Part shown: positions 52,758 to 64,000 of the stretch, piece by piece
How positions within the stretch are numbered: position 1 is the first letter of the stretch
Layout of the letters: every line of letters begins with the position of its first letter
Assembly (NCBI RefSeq): GCF_027595985.1
Contig: NC_073308.1
Coordinates: forward strand, 15,964,511 to 16,028,510
Length of the DNA stretch: 64,000 bases
DNA from: Sorex araneus
Lineage: Eukaryota; Chordata; Mammalia; Eulipotyphla; Soricidae
Reading direction: 5' to 3'
Position numbers and translations under genes: made by a program
The notes under the pieces: generated by a model
Told to the model about the DNA's origin: nothing
Seen by the model: the letters and a program-made list of their open reading frames with translations, nothing else
Databases searched by the model: none

Positions 52758-53218
52758 GGAGTACCATATACACAATGGAATACTACTCGGCCAGCTCTAA
52801 GAGAAAATGAAGTTATGCAATTTGCCACTATGTGGATGGATTTGGAGAAAGCCATGTTGATGAAATCAGCTAGAGCGAGGGGAACAGATTAGAATGCTCT
52901 CTCTCATATGTGGGTTATAAAGAAAGTTCTTAGGGAAGCATCAAATGCCCAAAGGCAAGAGAAAAGAGCAGTAGAACTGGTCTTCATTGAGAAGTTTGTC
53001 ACTGCGGTGCTGGGGGTGAGTACGTCAGGGAGGACACCAGGACAATGAGGGAGAGGAGTGTCTGCCATGGAGGCAACCCGGGGCCTGAGGAAACAGGGGT
53101 GTGTGGAGGGCAGTTGGGCGCTGGGGGAGGAATTGGGGTTTGAACACTGTAGGTCTGAAACTCAGTCACAAATGTCTCTGTAACTTTGTAATTCATGGCA
53201 ATTCAGTAAAAAAGAAAT
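52758..53218 (+). mobile_element. Older L1 3' fragment
   Basis: ORF2 C-terminal region ('acacaatggaatactactcg', 'ggatggatttggagaaagcc') and 3' end with 'atggcaattcagtaaaaaag'. It is related to the 7.42-7.87 kb fragment. Confidence 0.8.
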
Positions 53219-54010
53219 AAGAAAAGAGCTGATTGGCTGTCACCAAAGGCCCGGTGATTGGCTGTACATGGTGAGTCTTCCTTTTGATTCTAAAGTCTGG
53301 AGGCACCGAGAGGCCTAGACTTGGCCTGTTCAGCAGAATACAATGGGGCTCAAAGCAGGAGATCACTCGCCTCCTAGTGCCATCCCTTTTATTTATTTAT
53401 AATTTTTTAAATGAGGAGATGAGGAGAGGAGATCTCCTCACCAGCCACCCTCCAGAATTCACGGCTGCTTCTCTTGGAAGGGAGCATAAAATGAGGTCCC
53501 CATAACTATACCACTGGACTTCACGCCAGGCTGTTTTCACTCCAGGCACCCCAGAGTGGAGCGGAGCCGGTGAGAGACCTCCCTACCCCAAGGGACCCAG
53601 CCCCAGCAGCCAACCTCCACAACCGAACCGCTGCCATGCTTCAGGCTGCTTTCCACATGCTTGGGCTGAGTGAACATATTCCTGAATATCACAAGACACT
53701 CCCTACTCATTTTCCATAATTACCACACCATTTCTGATTAGAGGCAAGATGGCACTGATGATGTCCGAACCCCTCGCGCTCTCCTGAACCCGGCTCACCA
53801 TCTCGCCTTGGACAACGCACAGCTCAGCACGCCAGGCATGGAACTCTACACGTGATCCCTGCTGGAACTCTACGCGTGATTCCTGATGGACATTGCTGGC
53901 TGTTTTGCAAAATTTGGACAGATTGGCATTGGTGAGGCACAGAGAAACTGCGATGGCAGCTGTAGAGTCGCCATCTGTCCTGGCCGGGCCAAGTCACAGT
54001 GCCGTTGGAC

Positions 54011-54214
54011 ATAGAGCCGTGGTGGCGGTGTGTGCAGTGGCTCATCCAATGTGGGGTGCTGTCAGCCAACCACTGGGTGACCTGGGACTCGGCACAGGTG
54101 TTTGACCTGGCACAGACCCTCTGCAGTAGGGTCCTGCTCTGCCAGCTGCTCAACAATCTCTGGGCGCACCCCGTCAACCTCAAGGAGATCAACCTGAGGC
54201 CGCAGATGTCCCAG
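54011..54214 (+). pseudogene. VAV3: VAV3 first-coding-exon fossil (68 codons)
   Basis: The 68 codons align without gaps to the start of VAV3, a Rho-family guanine nucleotide exchange factor whose N-terminus forms a calponin-homology domain. Diagnostic blocks are [25 protein letters not shown] and [14 protein letters not shown]. The block [12 protein letters not shown] fits VAV3 better than VAV1 or VAV2. The start codon has become ATA, and several Arg and other positions have decayed to Trp, Cys or Gly. Homology stops exactly where the parent exon should end (CAG|GT), and no downstream exon follows, so this is a genomic fragment rather than a spliced retrocopy. It lies opposite to USH2A inside its intron and has no visible function. 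Confidence 0.82.
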
Positions 54215-54337
54215 GTGCTGCCCAGAGATGCAGGCAGGTGCGTGTTTGTCAGTGTGCAGATTGTTACAAAGTGCCAGTTTGCCAAAAGCTTACATTTGGT
54301 AGACTGGGAACACCCATAAAGGTGATTAGAGGCTGCC

Positions 54338-54590
54338 CCAAAAGCCTCCGTCCCTCTCGGAGAGCCTGGCAAGCTACCGAGAATATCCTGCCTACATGGT
54401 AGAGCCACTCGTGGCATACTCGATACACCAAAACAGTAATAACGATGGTCCTCATTCCCCTGATCCTGAAAGAGCCCCCAATACGTCATTGAGCTACACT
54501 AGCATGCGACAAGGATGAATGGAGATGTTACTGGCACCCGCTAGAGCAAATCAATGAACAACAGGATGACAGTGATACAGTGATACATAA
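54338..54590 (+). mobile_element. Long tRNA-derived SINE, 5'-truncated
   Basis: Lacks the tRNA-like head and starts at 'ctccgtccctctcggagagc'. It continues 'ggcaagctaccgagaatatc' and ends in the hexamer-type tail 'aacaggatgacagtgataca'. It abuts an L1 fragment. Confidence 0.82.
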
Positions 54591-54591
54591 T

Positions 54592-55240
54592 TTTTTAAAT
54601 GAACCACCGTGAGATACAGTTACAGATTTACAAACTTTCATGATTACATTTCAGTCATACAATGACCAAGTACCCATCCCTCCACCAGTGCCCATTCTCT
54701 GCCACCAATATCCCCAGTATCTCTCCAGCCACCTCCCACTTGCCCCTGCCCTGCCTCTGTGGCACACACATTCCTTTTTACTCTCTCTCTCTCCTTTTGG
54801 ATGTTATAGTTCGCAATACGGGTACTAAGTGGCCATCATGTTCAGTACATATTCTACTTTCAGCACACATCTCCCATCCTGAGTGAGTCCTCCAAGCATC
54901 ATTTACTTGGTGGTCCCTTCTCTATCTCATCTGCCCTTTCCCCCAGCATATTAGGCTGGCTTCCAAGCCATGGAGCAATTCTCCCGAACCTTATCTCTAC
55001 TATCCTGAGGTGTTAGACTCCTATTATGTTACTTTATATTCCACAAATGAGTGCAGTCATTCTATGTCTGTCCCTCTCTCTCTGACTCATTTCACTTAGC
55101 ATCATACTCTCCATGTTGATCCACTTGTATGCAAATTTCATCACTTCATCTTTTCTAACAGCTGCATAGTATTCCACTGTGTAGATGTACCGGGGTTTCT
55201 TTAACCAGTCATCTGTTCTCGTGCACTGGGATTTAGTGCC
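54592..55240 (-). mobile_element. L1 3' end
   Basis: T-rich start, 'gaaccaccgtgagatacagt', C-rich 3'UTR mirror, then the ORF2 C-terminal region ('gctgcatagtattccactgt'). It is 5'-truncated and reads in the USH2A sense. Confidence 0.88.
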
Positions 55241-55344
55241 ATCTCTTTAACAGAGGCATACAGAATCATACTAGAGACTGCAGTGGATAGACAGGAGAAC
55301 AAAGAAAATACAAGTAGGAATTAGAATGTAAAACAGAAGTAAGT

Positions 55345-55500
55345 TGGGCTGGAAAGATGGTTCAGGATTCAAGCTGGCCAGCCCATTGGGTCCCTGGCAC
55401 CGTGTAGTTTCCTGAGCATCACTAGGTGCAACTTCCAAGCACAGAGCTGGGTGTAGCCCCTGAGTACTGCCAGATGTGGCCCTAATCTCCTCCTACCCCC
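55345..55500 (+). mobile_element. Short tRNA-derived SINE, diverged
   Basis: Reads 'gggctggaaagatggttcag', 'gagcatcactaggtgcaact' and 'gtagcccctgagtactgcca'. The head is partly lost. Confidence 0.7.
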
Positions 55501-57414
55501 CAAATGCAGTAGGTCACCCCTTAATTAGTTAGCACGGGCAAGAGATAACAATGGAACAGGCTTGGCAGGGTGCTTTCATCTGGATGTCGACATGGCATCA
55601 TGAAACTACTAAGCTCAACATTGCTGGCAGATGGAGCTCCTGTACACGCACCTTACAAGGCAGAGAGGCCTAATTCCTCCCCACCTAGTCCACAGTATTT
55701 GAAAGCCCTCAAATCTAGGAATTATGAGATTTCTTTAGAAACCTTCTCTTGTAAAAACTAGACCATACAAAATTCCCTGCTTCACCCTGGGAATATATGC
55801 AGTTTGTGTCTTTTGTCTTTTATATGAAGCCTTTGAAAGATAGTTGCTCTTTCTACTTGTCATTCTGCTTGGCATTCAATCAAATCGAAATCAAAATAGT
55901 GTTTATATGAATCAATGCACTTATGTAGAACAGCCGCTTGCTTGCATGAGCCCCTGGAGACAGGGCAGCTACAGTGCAGTGGCCTGGCTGGTGGGCCATG
56001 GACCTCACCAGACCTGATTCTGTTCTGCCAGCCCACGGGAAGAAAAGTGAAACAAGTGCTCAGTGAGCACCTCCCTCTTGGTGTGTCTGTCTCCATCCTC
56101 TCTACAGTGTTTTACATAAAAGTTACTGTGGATCTTTGTCTATGTCTAGCTGAAAAAGGGCAGCACAGGGTTCAGAACAAAAACCCTGACAGTTTATTTC
56201 TCTCTCCTAAGAAATCCTGGCCACAGGATTTGGGTCCACATTTATAGCGTGGAAGTAAAAGAAACAATGTGAAATTTTATCCTGAGCTTTTCATTTTCAT
56301 AAACCATTAGGAGTGGCCCCCATCCCTGCCAATAAGCCAAAACAAAAAAACCACTTTTTTGTCTATACTTCTTCTCCCATGACTAGACACTCTATTTCAA
56401 GACTTATTACTTTTATTATTTTGAAATTTTGGGGGCCTCCAAAGTTCCTGGAGCCCAGGGCCCTCCTGGCAGAATGGCAGACCACAATGTGCTGGGGCCA
56501 GCCCAGCAGTGCTCAGAGGCATCCAGACCCACACCTCGGGGTTGTGTTTGGGGGCACGGGTAGCATGGATCAAACTGGTCAGGTCAAGCAAGGTCTGGAG
56601 TCCATAATGGGTCCACATCTGTCCCTGAGCAGCTTCAGTGCCTTTTGTGGGAACAGCAGCTCATGTATGTGTCCTCTGCTGAAATGGCCTCTTGGAACCT
56701 TTCCTGGCAGAGTCAGAACAGATGCAGGGTTGTGGTCAAGTCAACCACCTTCAGGACCACTTCAGGATGTCTTGGAGCCTGCCTCTTTGACCCGTTTCCT
56801 AGTGACTCCTGTAGAAGCAGAGAAACAACCATCTGCATAGCACTGGCTCAGAGCTGGAGGCTGTTCTCCATCCAGAGCCGTCCTTCCCATCACCTTTGCT
56901 GCCACCTTCAGTCATCAACATCAGACTGGAGAAGTACTGGAGGTGTTGTGGCCATAGTCATCACCCAGATTATCCAGATCTCCCCATACACAGCCCGCGT
57001 TCTCTTTGTAGATCCACCCTTTTTCTCCAGGTGCAAATTTCTTAAAGCCCAGAGAGGTCCAGTCTGGCTAGGTCTTTTTCCCTCTTGCTGCACAGATGAA
57101 TATTCTAAGTACTTGCACCTCTCTCCATGCTCAACCTTACATTTTCAAACGTTCCCTCAGAAGACCAGCAGGCACCAGGGTACAGAAGCATTTGTGAGAG
57201 AAAGATGAAGCAATATGGGCTGTGGGCTCCGAGTGGACAGGGGCAGGGAGGCTGTGGACAGGCCCCAGATGCTGCCAGGCTCACCAGGGGCTGACACTTC
57301 TGTGTTAGTTGTTTTTCAGCACATTTGATACATGGCTCTCATTTTTGTCTTTTGTCACACTCAGTGGCTAATGGCTTTCTGGATACTCTTGGTATTTTCC
57401 ATGTAGAGTCTTGG

Positions 57415-57592
57415 TTTTTTTTTTTTTTGCTTTTTGGGTCACACCTGGCGATGCACAGGGGTTACTCCTGGTTCTACACTCAGGAATTACTCCTGGCGGT
57501 GCTCAGGGGACCATATGGGATGCTGGGATTCGAACCCGGGTCGGCCGCGTGCAAGGCAAACGCCCTACCCGCTGTGCTATCGCTCCAGCCCC
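57415..57592 (-). mobile_element. Near-intact short SINE with target-site duplication
   Basis: Begins with T(13-14) (poly-A on the minus strand), then the full body and tRNA-like head, with the B box as 'gggattcgaacccgggtcgg' and end 'gctatcgctccagcccc'. It is flanked by a perfect 17-nt direct repeat, 'tccatgtagagtcttgg', at 57,398-57,414 and 57,593-57,609. It is the least diverged SINE in the window. Confidence 0.95.
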
Positions 57593-60500
57593 TCCATGTA
57601 GAGTCTTGGAAATTCAAGCTGAATTTCCTGGGGTTCCTGATGTGCCTTTTATGGGGGAGATGGGAGGGGCAATCCAAACAGTGTTCAGAAGACCCAGGGG
57701 CCACTTTTGGTGATACAGGGCCATTTGGGTTGTGCAGTTCAATGCTTAGACCCAGCGATGTGATGACCTGGCTCAGTGGAGTTCAGGGAGTGTGGGGGGT
57801 TTCTTGAGGGAGCAAGCAGTGCTCAGGGTGGAACTTGGGGCTCTGTGCAAGCAGGACCTGTGCCCCTGACCCCGAGCCATCTCCCTGCCCCTGCTATGTA
57901 TTTTTAGCTTTTCATTACAACCAAGAGTTCTTTGAGCGTGAAAGATATTTTATGATTCTCTGGGTGGAAAACTGCTACGCATCTTGTTAAAGCCGTGGAA
58001 TCAGGCTGAGTGATGATTTCTTTCTTTCTTTCTTTCAGCTTTTGCATTGCTCCCTGTGGTGCTTGAGGCAAGTATGGGGGCCCAGGGGACTCCTGCATAC
58101 AAAGTCTGAGGCTGCAACCTGTTGAGGATCCTCCAGTCCACTTAGTGATATTTTCTAGACTGTTTGCATCTGGCTAGTGTCCCTTTGGTCTTGGATTTGA
58201 AAGAATTTTCTATACAAAAACAAAATAAGAATAACCAAAGGCAGCTGGTAACCTTCCACAGAAAACGCCTCTAAGCCACTGGTTCCTAAGGGAAATGCCA
58301 TAGCCCGCCTTTGCTCCTGGTACAGCCTATACTTCACTCATCTTCTAGGAGACTGACTGTCTGAGAGGGATATCCTAACTATTGCTTTCAGAGGATTAAG
58401 ATATAGAGGAAATATTTAGTTCTCTGCAACTCTTGTGATGGATGGAGCAAAACAGTCTTCCTTGTGTAGAATTATGGTCATTTCCAAAGCTTTTCCACCA
58501 CCCAGAGGCATCCTTGGATCTAGCAGCTTTAAGGAATTAATATCATTGTCCCCAATCCCATATCTGGAGAATGGGAATTTATTTGGTGGGGTGGGGGGGG
58601 GGAAGAGGAAGAGTACAATTCATGTCAGAAGTAAACAAACATCCCTGCACTGCTTAGCTAGGCCCTCATGAATAAGTAGAGCAAACAGGGTGTGTGTTAA
58701 CAGGCAAATAATTAAATTATTTGTTTCCTTGGGGCAGGTAATGGGACTGTGATCAACTCTCAGGAGAGCAGCAAATAGATATTAAAAAGGTTTTTCCAAT
58801 ACCTGTATCGGCGTGGGCCAACAGCTAATTCAATAGATTCGATCAGAGCCACCGAGGCCTTCACTAATCCTGATTTATGACCAGGGTCCCCATGAGTCAT
58901 CACTCATTGCTGTTTGCTCCCCTGTGCTCATAAATTATGCCTCATAAATAAAAAGATACAATCAAGGCAATCATATCAATTCATCTACAACCTTGGAGTG
59001 AATATATTCTCCCACAGCGCCCATGCTAATGCCTTTTTCTCAATGGGTAACTGGCTGTGGGCTTTGAATATGTCCAAAACGCTGGGTGCCATACTGGGCT
59101 CTACCCGACAGTAGTTACAGAGAGTCCTGGCTTGCAGGGAAGGGCAGGAAATAACCCAAGAGTCTGTGACTACTATCTTGCATAAACCACCCTGCAGGCT
59201 AGAGCCTGAATGGAATCACTTGCTAGAGTGCTCCAAGGAGCCCCATTGGGTGTGACTAGCTATCAGCAGGATGTTCTTCCAGACTGTTCTTCCTATCTAC
59301 AATCTGGATAAGATTCCTGTACATTGGGTGACTTTTATCAACAACTTGCTGGGTGAGACCAGGTTGGATCTGAGTCTCTAGGTCCAGTGGGACCCAGAGG
59401 AAGAAGGGGACAGTGCCACCTTGGCTTCCTTTCAACTGACACCTTCAAAAATTGAGAGCTTCAAAGTCACTCAAGAAATCACATGCCATTTTCTTCCTAG
59501 TAAGGGTTGTCTTCTGACGCTGCTCTGTATGACGATCAGCAGAAGACAGAGTGCTCTTCTTCCAGTGTGCTCTGAGCTCTGTGTCCTAAGTGCCTCAGCC
59601 CAACAATTCACACGGTCAGCCTTCCTAGTGTCTCTGGATTATTCATGGCCACAGGAAAGCACAGAACATTTATGTGCCTTGGGAAGTTCTGGGGGACTGC
59701 GTTTCCTGGCTGTGAGACAAAAGTCTAGACTTGCCCTTTAACCACAGAAGGTCATCAGAAGAAGGCTTGGACACAATTTTGACTGTTTCCAGACCGTAGT
59801 ACAGAAACCTTGAAATTAGAGTCCACCATCTCTGGGTGAAGCACCCCCAAAGCCAGATGGTGGAGAGAGATTATCCATCCTAGCTTCTAACTCTCATCAC
59901 TTGTTACACAGAATGTATATGACTCACGGACTGACATTCCACTGTCATAGGACTGACCTTCCACTATGCTCATTAAAAGAGTCCCCATCTCTTCCTGATA
60001 CAGCTGGGGAAACATTAGCCAAGTTCATAACCACCAGTCCTGGGTAACATTTCTACAGATGGAAATTTTAACCAGTAAGATACATAAGGTTCTTTATCAT
60101 TCATTCAGTCCACAGCTTTTGATGGGGCATTGCTATGCCCCACTCAACTGTGCACATGACAGGAGTTCCCATCCCAGGGAAGGCCAAGCTCTCTCTGGAC
60201 AAATGCAAAGCAACACTGGGCAGAAACAATGGAAAGGAAGTGGATTCGGTGGTCCTGGGTGACAATGGTGACCAGTGGTTTTCCAAACTGGCCTGCAGGT
60301 TAAGGACATTTATCGACCTTTATCAGAGGGTTTGAAAGCACCGGAGCTGTTGGCAGATGCATTCTGGAGCACGAGTGGAGTAATCTTAGAGACGATGGTG
60401 TTTGGAACATGGACCACAAGGTTCAAGTTCAAGTTCTTTCACTCACCACCTGTATCCCCAGGCAAACTAGGGCTTCACTCAGTGCTGTGGTGGAGTAGTA

Positions 60501-62139
60501 ACGGCATCTTTCTCAATGGTTCTAATGAGCCGAGACATGGAAACTTAACACAGTCCTTAGTACATAACAAATAACAACGAATCCATCTTGGTTATGATGA
60601 CATCAGGGTGTGTGAAATTGGGAGAGCGATGGGGCACTTGGGGGGGGCAGAAAACTGGATTCAAGAGCAATTATATAAATTCCTTCTGGGTTCCACCCAA
60701 CAATCACGGATCAATGATAATTTTGAAAAAATTTCCCAGATTTCTTGTTGAACTCACCTCCTTTTCCAGGCATTTCTTCCTTTTGGGGCTGCAGGATAAA
60801 GACCAACCAAAGCTTGGATTTTCCGAACTATGCTACCACCTCACAATGTGTTGGTCAGATGGCCTTCTCCACTCTGCTTCATGATTGTTCAGAATCCCTC
60901 AAATGCTTTCCAAGGTAGGAGCCAAAGGAAGCGAATTAGTGGATGCTTGGGAGAAAAGAGCTTCTCTCTGCCTGCAGGTGATCAAGGGAGAATCATGTCT
61001 TTTCTGATGCTGATAGGCAGCTCCCTAATGATCAGTGCCATCAGCTGATAGATAAATCCATTCACGAAAGAAAGTCTCCACTACCCTCAGGAAGATGTTG
61101 ATGGAAGGCATCTGATTTATTTAAAGGAGTTCATGTTTGCATTTGCAACTGCAGAGGCTTGCTAGCTTTCTATAGACCCAGCATTTACTGAGGCTAGAAT
61201 GGAAATAGATCATCAGTCCAAGTACTTAGATGCAATCCTCCTTAAGACTTCAGATTTACCCAGTACTTTATCAATAATCACCACATGGAGTCTAGGTCAA
61301 CTAGGTGTCTCTTTAGCTTGGAAAGGCTGGTGTGGGGGAAGCCCATTCACCACCCCGCCCCCGGCAGTGCCATTGGGCAATCAGAGGAGCTCTCTTGGCC
61401 TGAGCCTTGGTGTTAGCTAGCTGGCTGATTGTAAAGAAGTCCTGCTCCCCCTCCCCCAAAGCCTGGAGGTTTATTTTGTATGCAGTTGTGCAGCCCATTT
61501 TCAAAAGAGTTGAAGGTAAGAAATGAGATTTGTCTGAGAAAAGTCCAGTTACATTTGCAAATTTCCCATCCTATCACGAGGCTGGAGAATCTCCATGGAA
61601 GGGTAAGGTCTGGGTACCGAGAGGGTCCTGTTTAGCACAGGGGCTGCACATACATTAGGTCACAGAGCTGCCTGTAATGTATTTGAAAATCACTGAGAAT
61701 GCATCTTCTCCAGAGCATGGTCCACAAGCATCTCTGCATTCTTGAGATGAACAAAGGCTCTTACAAACCTCCTTAATTTGTATCTTATTTGTTTTATGGA
61801 AGCAGGGCTTCTGGAATCCAGGAATACCTGTAGTTTTTGAGGAATGACTATAACTAGAAACTTCCACCCACCTTTAGAAGCTATTGGTAGAACCACGGAC
61901 TGCGCCTTCTAAGTGGGAAATCAAATCAACATTCAAGATTTGAGGCATGAGCTTGCAGATCATATACCTCTCCCTCCCTTCCTGTTTGCGCTTCATAGGC
62001 AAACAAGTGGAGGCTGGCCCAGAAGGAATGGGGTGGGGAGACCCCAGTAAATAGGCTGGTCATCAATTAGCATTATGCAAATGAGGCCAGCCAGAGTTGG
62101 CTCCCTGTATTTAGGCAATCCCAGTAGCACAGTTTAGCA

Positions 62140-62318
62140 GGGGGATTGTCCACCCTGCTGCACTTTAGAATCACCGGGGGACCTCTTGAAAGACACGGAT
62201 GCTTGGTCTCCTTTGGCGAGTGCACCACGGAGGCGGGGGTTGGGCTCCGGGCTGTGGGGAGAGTCCCCCAGGTGCTTCTAATGTGCAGTGGGGCTGAGAA
62301 CCACTGGGTTAGGAAATC
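62140..62318 (+). mobile_element. MER5A-like hAT DNA transposon fossil
   Basis: Begins near 'gctgcactttagaatcaccg' and ends with 'gctgagaaccactgggtt', the terminal region typical of MER5A (hAT-Charlie non-autonomous elements). It is old, non-coding and shared across placental mammals. Confidence 0.75.
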
Positions 62319-62839
62319 ACCACTCAGAAATCAGGTTTAAGGAGCGTGACCACAAGGCTGGACTCTCTGGAGCTGTATTTCTCGCCGCCCCCCGCCCCCA
62401 CTGCCCAAAGTGAAAAGGGAGTTGTGAACCATCTAAACCACTAGTTCAAAATATGGAGGACTAGGCCCCCCCCACCCCTGGAAATTGACAGGCTCTTTGC
62501 AAGACACATGGGAAGTGGGACCTTGAGGGAATTCTGTGTTGAGGGACCCCTGAGAATTCGGGGGGTGCTTGGCAAGTCTCCAGGACTTCTGACCGCCTTC
62601 CCTGAGCTCATCCAAGATTGTTGTAAGGTGCATTGCTGGGGCATCTGCAGGCTCAGTCCCTCACTGTCCTTCTGTGGGGGAGGGCCACGGGCTGCCTCCA
62701 TGTTCTGTGCTCCTCTCCCTGGGTTCTGTGAGTTGTCAGCCCATCTGCTGAATCTGTCAACACTGAGAAATGTTGTTTTACTTCTCCCACATTGCTTAGA
62801 GGGCTTCAGGGATCCCATTCAAACCCAAACAAGTGGAGC

Positions 62840-62895
62840 CACACTTGCATGTGTGAGGCTGTGGGTTTGATCCCTGGCACTGCAATAGCCAAACC
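62840..62895 (+). mobile_element. SINE remnant
   Basis: 'acacttgcatgtgtgaggct' and 'gtttgatccctggcactgca' resemble the head and B box of the short SINE; the rest is missing. Confidence 0.5.
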
Positions 62896-63049
62896 CAAAC
62901 AAGATCAAAGATGGGAACTCTTACCATGTGCAGGATACCATGAAAGATGGCGTTGGGGGCATGGGCTGGACACCCTCCATTCATGGGAACAGTGCCTACC
63001 TCACTGAAGATCATCCTCACCTTTCTCATGAAAATGTTCTCACCTCTGG

Positions 63050-63192
63050 GAAGTCTTGGTGCTTCCTCTTGGTTCTGCACTCAGGGACCAAACCTAGAGG
63101 AGGTTGTGGGACCATATGGGTGCCAGGGATGGAACCGGCATCAGCCATTGCAAGGCAAGTGACTTAAACACTCTGCTATCTCTCTGGCTATG
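63050..63192 (-). mobile_element. Short tRNA-derived SINE, diverged
   Basis: Plus strand reads 'tggttctgcactcagggacc', 'gggatggaaccggcatcagc' and 'tctgctatctctctggc'. Confidence 0.75.
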
Positions 63193-64000
63193 TCTAGTTT
63201 TGTTTTTATCTCTACGTATATTTGTTTTTATCTTTACATATAGCTCAAAAATTAGAATCCTCCAGGGAAGGTGTAGGGTGAGCTGCTTTCTGGAAGGTAA
63301 CCTGCTGGTTGGAGAGCCAAGAAAATTCATTTCAGAGATAAAACACTCTTTTCCCCGAGAGACCTCAATCCTTCTAGTGCATGACTCCATGGGTTCAGGC
63401 AATCCAACATCTCAGCCCTTCATTATCGACAAGATGCTCTCCAGCTCACTGGATGCTTGAGTGGGTGCACTCATTTTTAGCTCTGAACTTCATATGTGGT
63501 TTCCCGGAGTGGGGCTCAGTGAGTGAGCATTGGCATGAGATGAGGCTGTTGGGAAATATCACATGGCCTAAGAGCGTGAGGATGCAAGGCAGAGGGGTCC
63601 CGACTGGGACTCAGAGTGGGTGAAAGAGCTCCCAAAGAGAGACCTTCTGGGGTCCTGACTGCTCGTACCCTCAGAAATGTGGGCCCACTCCGTCCTGAGG
63701 AGAAAACTGAGTAGAGAGCAGACATGGACTGGAACTCGCCATCTTCAGGAGCCGAGATGAGATTTCTATAGACTTCAGCCAGTGGCTTGACCCAGTGACA
63801 TGATCCCAAAGAAGGCACAACCTCTGGTTTGCTTTCCGTATCTGTGGGCCATCTGGTTTGTCTTATTGAGACAGCCTGGGGTGGGGTGGGGACAAGGGTG
63901 GGCCACCTCACACTTTTCAGTAAAGAGAATGGCCACTTTCTTTTCCAATGATGGCGGCGAGAGTTGTTCGTGAACCACAGTCCTTAACCTAAACCCTTGA

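Larger units (their letters stand above)
44253..64000 (-). other. USH2A: Inferred USH2A intron 69 (open at right edge)
   Basis: No fibronectin-III-like exon was recognised upstream of the transmembrane exon on the minus strand, so the rest of the window is taken as one intron. Stretches without any assigned element include about 45.0-45.8, 46.5-47.7, 47.85-48.6, 48.8-50.9, 55.5-57.4, 57.6-62.1 and 63.2-64.0 kb. The exon 69 equivalent could be present but missed; that cannot be settled by eye. Confidence 0.6.

Noticed and set aside
53824..54489. 221-codon minus-strand open frame
   Set aside because: It is antisense to the VAV3-like fossil and a long SINE; the frame is carried by those sequences.

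Overview
This window is mammalian genomic DNA, with GT-AG introns, L1 and tRNA-derived SINE remnants, a MER5A-like fossil and a CpG island. The abundant SINEs carry a tRNA-like head (A box near 'cagcgggtagggcg', B box near 'gggttcgattcc'). They resemble the lineage-specific SINEs of shrews (Soricidae), so the source is most likely a Sorex-type shrew; this rests on repeat style and was not checked against a database. The gene pair matches the syntenic order of human chromosome 1q41: KCTD3 on one strand, facing the 3' end of USH2A on the other.

Layout. From 1 to about 14.4 kb is intergenic and filled by L1 3' ends, SINEs, microsatellites and unassigned sequence. At 14.57-15.42 kb lies a CpG-island promoter. 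From 15.02 to 36.41 kb KCTD3 runs on the plus strand: 18 coding exons, all with GT-AG borders and compatible phases, giving an uninterrupted 808-residue protein (BTB/T1 domain, WD40-like body, conserved serine/proline-rich tail). Its 3'UTR runs to a poly(A) signal at 37,377. From 44.25 kb down to 39.92 kb the last coding exons of USH2A (usherin) lie on the minus strand: the transmembrane exon, a 72-bp cassette exon, the cytoplasmic exon and the terminal exon ending in a class I PDZ ligand. The genes converge with about 2.5 kb between the KCTD3 poly(A) signal and the USH2A stop codon.

From 44.25 kb to the end I recognise no further usherin exon. I read this as one long USH2A intron of at least 19.7 kb. 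It holds SINEs, two L1 3' fragments, a decayed copy of the first coding exon of VAV3, a MER5A-like element and a few non-repetitive stretches with homeodomain or POU motifs that could be regulatory.

The two genes do unrelated jobs: KCTD3 is a BTB/WD40 adaptor reported to modulate HCN3 channels, and usherin is a giant adhesion protein of photoreceptors and cochlear hair cells. They share a strongly GC-rich tail-to-tail segment in which both predicted proteins are shifted toward Ala/Gly/Pro/Arg. I found no evidence for a new gene system. The more unusual items are a segment shared between KCTD3 introns 13 and 14 that interrupts a SINE, the VAV3 exon-1 fossil, the intact usherin cassette exon, and three unexplained exon-like blocks on the minus strand.
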